Shown piece by piece: positions 44,314 to 53,000 of a stretch of 64,000 nt of DNA. The position numbers were made by a program, and so were the translations under genes. A model generated the notes under the pieces. The model had not been told where the DNA came from and did not search any database. It was given only the letters and a program-made list of their open reading frames with translations. Each line of letters begins with the position of its first letter. Position 1 is the stretch's first letter. The stretch covers positions 27,481 through 91,480 of the forward strand of contig NZ_WQPN01000109.1 in assembly GCF_018785315.1 (NCBI RefSeq), read 5' to 3'. The stretch comes from Clostridium sp. MCC353 (lineage in GTDB: Bacteria; Bacillota; Clostridia; Lachnospirales; Lachnospiraceae).

Positions 44314-45861
44314 CTAATGAATTTCCAATTTTAATGTTAACCTTCCCAATGTGAGGATACATCCTGAATAGACCTCCGCATCGGTCAAAACCCTGCTGCC
44401 GTTCACAAATGTTCCATTGGAGGAATTTAAATCCCTGATATAAAACTTACCGTTTTTAATGAATATTTCACAATGCCTGCCCGATACCGATTTATCATAA
44501 TCCAGCACCATCTGGCACGCCTCCGGCTTTCTTCCGATCACCACCGACTGGGCCAGCGGGCATTCAAAGGTGCGGGCCAGATTCTTCTGGTCTGCCAGGC
44601 AGAGCACATATTTCCTTTTATCGTCCCAAAGCATCTGGGTGCTGTCATTTCTTTGGCCGCCCCTATTCTGCTCCAGCCATTCCGTTTCCTGCCTCCTGTC
44701 GGACGGCCCTGGTTCATTTACCGGCGGATTGCCGTTAAACGGTTCAAATGTCTCCCGTTTATTCTTCTTTTTGACAACTACCACCACCAAAACAGTGATG
44801 CCAGCCATAAAAATGAGCACGATCCCCAATCCGGCCGCCAGCACCGCAAATGGTATGTTCCCGTCTTCCGGCTCATCTTCTTCCTCTTCTTCGGTTTCAG
44901 GAACAGGTTCAGCATCTGTTTCCGGCTCCGTTTCCTGTTCTTCGGTCTCCGGCTCCGCCGCAGCCCCCGCCTGAACCATAGGCATCCGCACCTCCGCCAT
45001 GGAGGCCACATCCCCCTCTGAGGTATGGAAGGTGATCTGTACCGTTTTAACCGAACCGTCGCACTGGTCTGCGTCCGGGCGGGCGGTGATTTTAAGAATA
45101 TCCCTGTCACCGGCCAAGTCTGTCACCACCGTTATGGGGTCTTCCACCTCATCCAGCAGATAAGACCGTCCATTGCTCATGCGGGACAAGGCGAACATGT
45201 TCTTTAGCTGCCCGCTGTTATCCTTATAAGTGCATCCCAGAGTATAGATGGGATATGGCTTCTTACCGATCAGGTCGTATAATTCCTCTTTGGTATAGCC
45301 GATGGTTTTGTTGTCCACCCCGTCGGAAATGATGATGATCCGCTTAAAACAATCATCTTCCGCCTGATCCAGCTCTTTTAACAGATCGTACAGCACATCG
45401 GTCAGATAGGTCTCCTGGTCCTGATAGCTGATCCCATCCACAATCTGCTTGATCTGGGCGTAGTCATTGCTGTCCTGAATCAGATACTGAATACTTTCAC
45501 TGAATGTGGCGATTGTAAACTGTTCCCTGTCCATCCGGTCCGCCACGATGTCCTGAATCATCTGGCTGATTAAGGGCCGGTATTTCTCCGTCACCGACAG
45601 GGAATTATCCAGAAGTATCATTGTTTTAAGAGGTATCTCCTGATCTGATACAGGGCTGCTCTCCACCTGGCCGCAGAGACCGGTTCCAATCTGGAAATCC
45701 ATACTCTCCACGGTTCCGGGATTTTGTACATACATCACGATCTGGCCATCCTTGGTATCTGTGCTGAGCACTGCCCCCGGATCTGCGGCAGAGGCCGGCA
45801 TAACAGACGCTATGGCCATTGCCGCTGCCATCATAAGCGCTTTTAAACCTGATTTTTTCAT
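44314..45861 (-). CDS. VWA and FHA domain membrane protein
   Basis: A 515-residue type I membrane protein. A signal peptide (ending MPASA, about residue 25) is followed by a von Willebrand A domain with a metal-site-like DNSLS near residue 88 and IIISDGVDN. An acidic Glu-rich stalk (300-335), a transmembrane segment (about 340-365) and a cytoplasmic FHA domain complete it (SVVIGRKPEACQMVLDYDKS, SGRHCEI, RDLNSSNGTFVNG). The FHA domain has the conserved GR, SxxH and SSNGT residues for phosphothreonine binding. It may couple an outer ligand to the kinase pathway. Confidence 0.92.
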   Translation of the reverse strand: MKKSGLKALMMAAAMAIASVMPASAADPGAVLSTDTKDGQIVMYVQNPGTVESMDFQIGTGLCGQVESSPVSDQEIPLKTMILLDNSLSVTEKYRPLISQMIQDIVADRMDREQFTIATFSESIQYLIQDSNDYAQIKQIVDGISYQDQETYLTDVLYDLLKELDQAEDDCFKRIIIISDGVDNKTIGYTKEELYDLIGKKPYPIYTLGCTYKDNSGQLKNMFALSRMSNGRSYLLDEVEDPITVVTDLAGDRDILKITARPDADQCDGSVKTVQITFHTSEGDVASMAEVRMPMVQAGAAAEPETEEQETEPETDAEPVPETEEEEEDEPEDGNIPFAVLAAGLGIVLIFMAGITVLVVVVVKKKNKRETFEPFNGNPPVNEPGPSDRRQETEWLEQNRGGQRNDSTQMLWDDKRKYVLCLADQKNLARTFECPLAQSVVIGRKPEACQMVLDYDKSVSGRHCEIFIKNGKFYIRDLNSSNGTFVNGSRVLTDAEVYSGCILTLGRLTLKLEIH

Positions 45862-45965
45862 ACTCCCTCTAATTCCGCCGCATAAACGGCTTTCATTTAT
45901 TATCGGATACCAGAAGAGCCAGGCGCTGTCCTGGCAGCTCCCGGCGCTTCAAAACACCTCATATT

Positions 45966-46280
45966 TTACTGGATCACATCTCCCAGAAGTCCGCCGGATT
46001 CCTGAGTGTTGGCATTTTCCGCATCCTGATACGTTCTCGCCATGTCATTTAAGTCTGTGACATGTTCCTGGATCATGCGGTTCATGCGCTCGATATCATC
46101 CTGAAGCTGGGTGAATTTGTTCACATAAGCAGCGGATGCTTCTCCCTCCCATACGGTTGAAAGATTTTTTACTGTGCTCATCATTTCTGAGGTCAGGCTG
46201 CTGACAGTCCTGCCGGAATTTCCAAAATTAGCTGCGCCTTCGGTTAATTTTTCAGGGGTTACTTTTAAAATGCCTTCCAT
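45966..46280 (-). CDS. WXG100-family protein (104 aa)
   Basis: A helical-hairpin protein with the turn motif W44-E45-G46 and a YQDAE (YxxxE) sequence after the second helix, the type of export signal known for type VII substrates. It is the last of six related genes. A GGAGAT site precedes the start. Likely a secreted or partner protein of the EssC-type ATPase. Confidence 0.9.
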   Translation of the reverse strand: MEGILKVTPEKLTEGAANFGNSGRTVSSLTSEMMSTVKNLSTVWEGEASAAYVNKFTQLQDDIERMNRMIQEHVTDLNDMARTYQDAENANTQESGGLLGDVIQ

Positions 46281-46350
46281 AATTTATCTCCTTTTCTGGT
46301 CTTGTCTGGTTTCTATTGCTGTCTGACAGCTTCATTTCCGCGTTTCATAT

Positions 46351-46653
46351 CTACTTATAGGTTCTGGATGATGCGATTTCCTGGTTTTTCTGCTCTGCCT
46401 GCTCGTATTTTGCGGCTATGTTTAAAAGGGCGGTTACATACTGGTCGATTGCGGACGCAAATGCACTCATCTGGCCCTTGTCATTATTGAACGCGTTGCG
46501 GAACGCTGCCTGCGCCTGGCCTTCCCACATGGACGCTAACTGGTTCTCGTAGCCTTCAAGGGTTCCGATTTCGCTTTTTAATCTGTTGTTTAAGCCTGTT
46601 AATTCATCGGCCTTCCTTCTTAATTCTGATGCTGTTACTGAAAATGCTGACAT
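46351..46653 (-). CDS. WXG100-family protein (100 aa)
   Basis: The helical hairpin has W43-E44-G45 at the turn and YEQAE near the C-terminus (YxxxE export-like motif). Sequence MWEGQAQAAFRNAFNNDKGQ is typical of EsxA-like proteins. Strong AGGAGGA site. Separated from the next upstream family member by 150 bp that contains three palindromes. Confidence 0.93.
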   Translation of the reverse strand: MSAFSVTASELRRKADELTGLNNRLKSEIGTLEGYENQLASMWEGQAQAAFRNAFNNDKGQMSAFASAIDQYVTALLNIAAKYEQAEQKNQEIASSRTYK

Positions 46654-46686
46654 ATTATTTGTCCTCCTCTTTTTATATTAAACCTC

Positions 46687-46794
46687 AAGGCATTTTGGGA
46701 AATGCCTTCACGTTTTACTTTAAACCCTCAAGGCATTTTAGGAAATGCCTTCACGCCTTACTTTAAACCCTCAAGGCATTTTCGAAAATGCCTT
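46687..46794. repeat. three tandem palindromes with 43-bp period
   Basis: A 22-bp palindrome (arm AAGGCATTT, variable two to four central bases) occurs at 46687-46708, 46730-46751 and 46773-46794, exactly 43 bp apart. The arms are conserved while the centres differ. They lie between two WXG100-type genes and would form three hairpins in the mRNA. Two more copies occur at 63501-63522 and 63566-63587. Confidence 0.85.
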
Positions 46795-46805
46795 AGCCCT
46801 TTACT

Positions 46806-47117
46806 TCAATAATCTCTCCTGCTGGCAATCCGCAGCGCTTCCATCTCCGCATCATAAATCCTTTTCGCTATCCTGCGGATATCGCCCGCCACCCGGTTCA
46901 GTTCCTCCGATGTAGCCGCTATCTCTTTTTGAAGCATCGCCCCTTTTCTGATATAAGCGCCTGCGTTTTCCCCCTTCCAGTTTTCTGAAAGCGTACCCAG
47001 TGAATTATCAAGAGATGTATTGGCAAGCTTTTTCAACTGATCGGCCGAGGTTTCCAGCCGCTCTGCCTGTCTGATGGCAGTTCTGAAATTAAACCTGATC
47101 TCTGATCTTGAACTCAT
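46806..47117 (-). CDS. WXG100-like protein (103 aa)
   Basis: Two helices joined by W47-K48-G49 (SENWKGENAGAYIRKG). It lacks the YxxxE motif seen in the other members, so it may be a non-signal partner in a heterodimer (inference). AGGAGG site overlaps the stop of the preceding gene, indicating coupling. Confidence 0.8.
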   Translation of the reverse strand: MSSRSEIRFNFRTAIRQAERLETSADQLKKLANTSLDNSLGTLSENWKGENAGAYIRKGAMLQKEIAATSEELNRVAGDIRRIAKRIYDAEMEALRIASRRDY

Positions 47118-47126
47118 AACGCCCTC

Positions 47127-47456
47127 CTAAAATAATACATCTGTGGGAAGTTCACCGGCAATTGCCTGGACCTCAGCTTCGTTGGATGCATAAACGCCTG
47201 CGATCTGCTGTAAATCCGCCGGATGTTCACTGAGACGCTTGATGATCTCATCGATATCATCCGACTGGTCTTCAAACAGCCTTCTGTGAAGATCCCCGGC
47301 CTCCCCGATCCAGTAGGAAGAAGAAGCTTTTACCGTCTGTTTTAAGGTATCAAAATCCCGCTTCATTCCCTCAATTTCTTTTGCGGTTTCCACCGCCTTA
47401 TTGTTTAAAACATCTGTGGATACTTTAATATGTACCCCGGAAGCAAGTAATCCCAT
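47127..47456 (-). CDS. WXG100-like protein (109 aa)
   Basis: Helical hairpin with W49-I50-G51 at the turn (SYWIGEAGDLHRRLFEDQ) and YASNE near the C-terminus. It has a short hydrophobic N-terminal extension (MGLLASGVHIKVS) unlike the other copies. It is part of the WXG100 array. Confidence 0.8.
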   Translation of the reverse strand: MGLLASGVHIKVSTDVLNNKAVETAKEIEGMKRDFDTLKQTVKASSSYWIGEAGDLHRRLFEDQSDDIDEIIKRLSEHPADLQQIAGVYASNEAEVQAIAGELPTDVLF

Positions 47457-47468
47457 CTCTTCCCCTCC

Positions 47469-47774
47469 TTAGATCCGTATGGCCGCGATTGCAGCGCTTA
47501 CGGAATCTTCACATTTCTGATATTCCGCCTTGGCGTATTCCATACATTTGATCAGTTCCTCCAGGGTTTGATAAAGTGTCTGAAGCGCCATATAGTCATT
47601 GTTAAACTGTGCATTGAAAATTTCATGAGCCGGCCCTTCCCACATGCCCCCCAGCTCCTGGATTCGTTCCTGCATCCGGTCTGAATGGCTTTTCAGTGAA
47701 TTAAGGGTGCTCCTCAAGGTATCAATGTCGCTGTTCAGTGAAGAAATCGTAACTTCGATCGTACTCCCCGCCAC
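47469..47774 (-). CDS. WXG100-family protein (101 aa, GTG start)
   Basis: Hairpin with W45-E46-G47 (GMWEGPAHEIFNAQFNND) and YQKCE near the end. The start codon is GTG at 47774, seven bases after AAAGGAGG. A typical EsxA-type protein. Confidence 0.9.
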   Translation of the reverse strand: MAGSTIEVTISSLNSDIDTLRSTLNSLKSHSDRMQERIQELGGMWEGPAHEIFNAQFNNDYMALQTLYQTLEELIKCMEYAKAEYQKCEDSVSAAIAAIRI

Positions 47775-47788
47775 TGCTTTTACCTCCT

Positions 47789-48148
47789 TTAAATAACTTC
47801 CATCCGTTTCAGGCTTGCAAAAAGATTTTTAAACCGGCTGACATCGAATTCAGCCGCTGTGATCATCCCTTTCGGCTGTTCATATTCTGTCTCGATCCGT
47901 TCCTCACTCTTTTTGTAGCACTCCGCAATTTGGGATAATGCCTGTGCCATCTGGCTCATCTGCATCTGCTTTTCTTCCAGGTCCGCCAGTTTCTTTCGGA
48001 TGTCTCTCCTCTGTTCATCGAGATAAGACAGGCTTCTTAACGCGGCGTCCACGCTTTTTAAGGTTTCCGCCTCCTGCTCCATCCGCAGGCTTAACACTTT
48101 TAAGTTGTCACTGGTCTCTAATAATGGTTCAATTGTTACTTTAAACAC
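47789..48148 (-). CDS. helical protein related to the WXG100 array (119 aa, GTG start)
   Basis: An all-helical protein without the W-x-G turn, but with the same length, two long heptad-rich helices (LEEKQMQMSQMAQALSQIAE) and a YKKSE motif in the same place as the YxxxE of its neighbours. The start is GTG at 48148 after AAGGAG; the open frame further upstream has no ribosome binding site. It is probably an exported or partner protein of the same system. Confidence 0.75.
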   Translation of the reverse strand: MFKVTIEPLLETSDNLKVLSLRMEQEAETLKSVDAALRSLSYLDEQRRDIRKKLADLEEKQMQMSQMAQALSQIAECYKKSEERIETEYEQPKGMITAAEFDVSRFKNLFASLKRMEVI

Positions 48149-48252
48149 TGTCTCATCTCCTTGTATCCATATAATAGCAGAATGCGGCGGCCAGGTTATA
48201 AAAAGCTGACCAACTGCACATTTATCATGACAAACGACCATTTTACCCTGAT

Positions 48253-48501
48253 TTATATCAGCATCAGACGCCTGCCGTTTATTATCTTATACTGTTTTAA
48301 ATCAGCCTCCGGCGAAAGGATTTCCCTGCTGTCCATACAGCACAGGTTTAACCTGCCCTGTATCCCCTCTAAACCGCACCGCTCCTTCTGGCAGATCATC
48401 TCCACCATCTCAGGAATCAGCACGGATATGGGAACCTGTTCATCCAGGCTGAAATCATAAGTCCTTCCCAGGGAAGGCACCGTTACATCTACCAGAACCA
48501 T
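48253..48501 (-). CDS. esaB: YukD/EsaB ubiquitin-like protein
   Basis: An 82-residue beta-grasp protein (VDVTVPSLGRTYDFSLDEQV, CCMDSREILSPEADLKQYKI) matching the YukD/EsaB family, a conserved cytoplasmic component or regulator of Firmicutes type VII secretion. It lacks a C-terminal di-Gly, as usual. It lies between the WXG100 array and essC. Confidence 0.85.
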   Translation of the reverse strand: MVLVDVTVPSLGRTYDFSLDEQVPISVLIPEMVEMICQKERCGLEGIQGRLNLCCMDSREILSPEADLKQYKIINGRRLMLI

Positions 48502-48633
48502 CTTTCCCTCATTTCCGCCGCCCCCGCGGCTGCATTACTCTGCGGCGCCGGACTTCCACGGCCTTGTAATTCTGCGGCGCCTATATTCCACGGATGCGCA
48601 ATTCTGCCCCCGTGTCATCAAACCAGACACGCT
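48502..48633. repeat. degenerate direct repeats between T7 genes
   Basis: Two imperfect units built on TCTGCGGCGCC...TTCCACGG (near 48538 and 48571) and a third shortened one (ATTCTGCCCCCG) fill the gap. No gene is present and the function is unknown. Confidence 0.4.
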
Positions 48634-49374
48634 TCAAACGCGCTCCAGCACATCCCCTTCCGACCAAAAATTCCTGACAATCTCCCCCCACGTTTCCTTG
48701 GAATAGACTTCCGCCTTTTTACCATCCATACCACATGTGAGGAGATAGGGATAAATGCTTCCCTTCACGATCAAATACCGCGTCTCCGTAAATCCCGCCC
48801 CGCAGGAAATCACGTCAAAAGAAGCCATCCGCCTTTCCATCTGTTCCAGTTCCATAAGCCCCGTCCTCTGATCCGGCCCCTGCTCCAAAAGCGTTTCCAG
48901 TTCTTCCCGGACGCCTTCATCCAGCTCCCCGGTCTTTTGGGCCCTGGCCGCCGATTCCTCCGCCCGCTCAGGCGCCAGCCCGCTCTCCTCCATCCAGGTT
49001 AAAATCTGTTCAGAAGGCAGCCACCAAATCCGGAATTCATCAAACTGTTTTTCCATCATCACCAGCCCGTCTTCCGCCACATAAGCCAGGCAGATCTGGC
49101 CCTGGTCCCTGTCCCCCATGATTCTTACCACAGTCCGGGACATCCTCAGTTTCTCCAGCCAGACAGCCGTTTCACCCAGAATCGTAAGCTTTCCGTTTTC
49201 ACTGCCGCAAATCCCTTTTTTAATCAGGCCGTGAATACAGCGGATCAGCGTTTCATCATCCGCGTCCCGGTATGAAACCGCATATCCGTAAAGTTCCTCC
49301 ACACCGCCAGCGGCCAAAAGCACTGCCAGCTCCAATTCCTTAAAATACCAGATTTTCTCTTCTTCCTTCATCAT
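48634..49374 (-). CDS. T7 locus protein of unknown function (246 aa)
   Basis: I do not recognise the family with confidence. The N-terminal part (ELELAVLLAAGGVEELYGYA, DADDETLIRCIHGLIKKGIC) has the look of a helical/beta EspG-type chaperone or a winged helix. The C-terminal part has a strand-rich segment (FTETRYLIVKGSIYPYLLTC). No membrane segment. It overlaps the LytTR gene by four bases (ATGA), so it is tightly coupled to essC and the regulator. An EspG-like chaperone for the WXG100 proteins is a possibility, not a finding. Confidence 0.7.
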   Translation of the reverse strand: MMKEEEKIWYFKELELAVLLAAGGVEELYGYAVSYRDADDETLIRCIHGLIKKGICGSENGKLTILGETAVWLEKLRMSRTVVRIMGDRDQGQICLAYVAEDGLVMMEKQFDEFRIWWLPSEQILTWMEESGLAPERAEESAARAQKTGELDEGVREELETLLEQGPDQRTGLMELEQMERRMASFDVISCGAGFTETRYLIVKGSIYPYLLTCGMDGKKAEVYSKETWGEIVRNFWSEGDVLERV

Positions 49375-50090
49375 ATCTTATAATCCTTTAAAGACTTTTT
49401 ATAGCTTCTCGACAACGGGACGGCCAAACCGCCTGTGAGCGTCACCATATTCTGGGAAAGCATCACCTTATCAATCTTTTTTCCATTAATAATGTAGCTT
49501 CTGTGGCACCTGATGAACTCAGAAGGCAGATTCTGTTCCAAATTCTCCATGGTTTCATAAAACCCGATCTCCTGATCCAAAATCCTCACGAAAATCTTCT
49601 TTTCCCTGGCCTCCAGATAATAAATCTGGCTGTACGGGATATACTGTTTCCCTTCCCGGGTCTCGATCACGAAACTCTCCGCCATATCCCGGGATTCAAA
49701 CCGTTCCAGAAATGACTTCAGCGTCTCAGCCAGCACTTCCCGGATCTGTTTTTCGTCCGCCGGCCTCAGCAGCAGGGAAGCGGGCGCGATTGCCGGCCTC
49801 AAATACCGCATGGGCGACACACCGGTATCCGCCACCACCATGAGAAGCGCCTCCCTGTATTTAGCCCGTATCTGTTCCAGATATTCCAGCCCCTGCTTCC
49901 CGGTCACGTCATAGCACATCACATCCGCCAGTGGTTCCTTATTTATGTACTCCTGAAATTCCGGCAGTTTAAAAAATTCCCGGATATCCCAGTCCTCCTC
50001 GCTCAGTTTTCCGGCCAGGTCCTTCACCTGTTTTCTGATGGAGACAAGTTCCGCCCTGTCCTCATCGTATGTCAAAAATGAAATCATCAT
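49371..50090 (-). CDS. LytTR-domain response regulator
   Basis: A 239-residue regulator. The N-terminal part (MISFLTYDEDRAELVSIRKQ, VMCYDVTGKQGLEYLEQIRA) is receiver-like with a possible phospho-Asp in CYDV. The C-terminal LytTR DNA-binding domain is clear (YIPYSQIYYLEAREKKIFVR, FIRCHRSYIINGKKIDKVML). It begins immediately after the stop of essC (TAAATG). No histidine kinase is nearby, so it may sense through the Ser/Thr kinase or without phosphorylation. It is the likely regulator of the secretion locus. Confidence 0.87.
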   Translation of the reverse strand: MMISFLTYDEDRAELVSIRKQVKDLAGKLSEEDWDIREFFKLPEFQEYINKEPLADVMCYDVTGKQGLEYLEQIRAKYREALLMVVADTGVSPMRYLRPAIAPASLLLRPADEKQIREVLAETLKSFLERFESRDMAESFVIETREGKQYIPYSQIYYLEAREKKIFVRILDQEIGFYETMENLEQNLPSEFIRCHRSYIINGKKIDKVMLSQNMVTLTGGLAVPLSRSYKKSLKDYKI

Positions 50091-53000
50091 TTACCCCCTG
50101 GATAAAGGTATTACTACTCTGCAAGGCTTTTCACCCTCTTCAGAAGGAATCATACCGTTTCCTGCCTTCATCGCTTTGCTCCGCTCCATAAACGGCAGGC
50201 TGTTAAAATCAAATATTCTCTGTTCATCCGCTTTTCCGCCCAGATGAACCCCATTTTTCATGCGGATAAAGTTTTCATAAACCTTCCGTCCCGCCACATC
50301 TTTTATGTTGTCCTGGTTAAAGCAGGCATAGAAGAATACATTGTGCAGCGCGCCTTTATCCGTAATATTTTCCACAAATCCATGCATGGAGGCCACGCCC
50401 GGCTGCGGATTATAGATTCCGTTTACAAATGACACCAGGTCCGCAATGAAAATATGATATTTCTCATGCTCCTGCATCCTCTCATAAATGGCTTCTTCTT
50501 CCATTTCCTCACTTACACACTGGCGCTTCAGTTGATTTCTCGCCTTAAAGGATGGAATAATGCTTTCAAAGAAATGATAGACCTTCTGGTCAGAATCCAG
50601 ATACTCGGCCCCCGCCTCTTCTGCGGTCTGGCGCAGTTCCTCTGTTCCCGATTCAATCACCCAGATCTTCTCTCCCCTCAGCGCCGCCGAACGGATCATC
50701 ACCTTCATGAGATTGGTTTTGCCCGTCCTGGCCTTTCCTGAAATAAGCCAGCAGTAAATTTTACTCAGGTCAATGCCGTAAACCGCGGCTGTTTCCATGT
50801 TATAGCCGATAGGAAGCGTCCTGTCATCCTCAGCCGCAGCAGCCGTGTCTTCAAGGGCCGCGAATTCAGACCACACCGGTTTTGCCGGAATCTCCGGTAC
50901 CGGTTTTGCCCGTTTTCCATCCCAGCAGCGGTTCATCCGATCACAGGCCGCCTTAATGGCTTCCATACGTTTGTAATCGTCTTCCGCCTCCGCCGACAAA
51001 GCGGTCTGGAACTCCAGAATGCTGCCGTCCACAACCGCAAGGCCCCGCCCCCTGATATTGGCTTCCGGCAGTACGGAAACCCTCATGGTCTTTAACGCGT
51101 CCGCATATTGGAATTTATCAGCCATTTCCAGGCAGATGGAAGTACGGATATTGTCTCCGATCTTGGACTGGATCTCCGACGAACTGTAACCTGCCGCTGA
51201 AAGCACCAGATAAATGCCGTTGGCAGACCCCTCTTTCGCCAGTTGGATCAGCACATCCTCATACTGGTTTTCCGTTTTTTCCTTAAAATTGGCATAACTG
51301 TCGATCATCACGATGATGGACGGACAGGTAACGCCGTTGGCCTGCACATACTGGCTGTAATTTCCGCCCTTAAACAGAAGCTTGCGCTCCGCTAAAATCC
51401 TGGATATCATGGTGAAGAACTTGGATATCTTCTCCATCTCCCCTTCATACATGATTCCGCCCACGTGGGCCAGCCCCTCAAAGGGCGACATCATGCGGCT
51501 GCTGAAATCGATGGCATACAGATTCACATAATCCGGCGTATACCGGTTTACCAGGGCAAATGCCAGGGTCTGCAGGAAGGTGCTCTTTCCGCTCATGACC
51601 ATACCGCATACTGCGTGATGGCCTCCTTCCGCGAAATCCACCGTAAGAGGCCGCTGGGCTTGGTTCTCCGGATCGTCGTACATGCCGATTTTAACCTGGA
51701 GACTCCATCTGTGTCCCGGTTCCGGCCACCTGCTGCCGTCAAATGCCTCTTCCTCATATCCCGGAAGCTGGTTTAAATACATCGTGTCCGGAAGTACAGG
51801 AAGCCATAGCTTAATATCATTCCGGTATCCCAGCCTCTGGGCCGATTCTTTCAAATATTCCACCACAGCGTCCAACTGGGTCTTCTCTTTCTGCTCCGGA
51901 AGCTTCTTTCCAAGGCGTTTGGCATTCAGCACAATCTGCCCGGCCTGCTCCTTCAAATCACCCGGAGACGCCATGCAGACATCCTCATACAGTTCCATGA
52001 AATCCATGAGCCGCCTTGTATTGTAGTCATTTTTGGCATAATCCACACGATCTTTTTCCATCATTCCATAGATCAGATCCACCGCTTTGTCCAGGTTTCC
52101 GTCCGTCTGCTCAAAGGCGTCTCCGGCATAGCCTATCAGCCGGATCAGCCACCGTTCCAGAACCTCCTCTTTCCGCTTCATCTTCGTATGGCTTCCGGTC
52201 ATTCCCGCCTTTCCGGTATCGGAAATCATCCGGGCCACCACATTTTTCGCATTGCCCAGTTCCGCGTCGTAGGCTGCTCCGCTCCATCCCGACTGGAACA
52301 ATTCATAAAGTTCATCATTGCCCACCTGCAGGTAACACCTTCCCGCCTGGGTCAGGTAAGCAGCGTCCGGTTTATGAAGCATATCCATGCTGTCCTGCCG
52401 GTCCTGCACCCTCAGACAGAGGCGGAATTTGGAGTTGCTCCAGATGTTGTCATCCACCGTACCGCTGGGTTTCTGGGTTGCCAGGATCAAATGGACCCCA
52501 AGGCTCCGGCCCACCTGGGCCACGCTGATCAATTCCCTCATGAAGTCCGGTTCTTCCCGTTTCAGCTCCGCAAACTCATCGATGATGATGAACATGTGGG
52601 GAATGGGGATTTTCGCTTCTTTGTTCTTATATAAATTGGTGTATAAGTTTATGTTGTTGACGCCGTATTCGTTAAAAATCCTCTGCCGTCTGCGGTTCTC
52701 ACTTTTAATGGATACCATGGCCCTGTGGACCTGGTTTCCCGACAGGTTGGATATCTGCCCGATCAGATGGGGCAGTCCTGCAAACAGGTTGGCCATTCCG
52801 CCGCCCTTATAGTCAATGATGAAAAATCCCACGTCATCCGGGCTGAAATTGATGGCCAGCGAGAGCATATAGGTCTGCAAAGTCTCAGACTTGCCTGAAC
52901 CGGTGGTGCCCGCAACCAGTCCGTGAGGCCCATGATATTTCTCATGTACGTCCAGATAGCAGGGCGCTCCTCCGGCCTTCTGGCCCACCAGAGCTTTCAT

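Noticed and set aside
46687..46794. Regular 43-bp repeats as a short CRISPR array
   Set aside because: Repeats are self-complementary, the intervening segments are nearly identical rather than unique, and no cas gene is present.
48634..49374. Firm call of an EspG chaperone
   Set aside because: Only general resemblance of size, position and N-terminal text; no diagnostic motif could be verified by eye.
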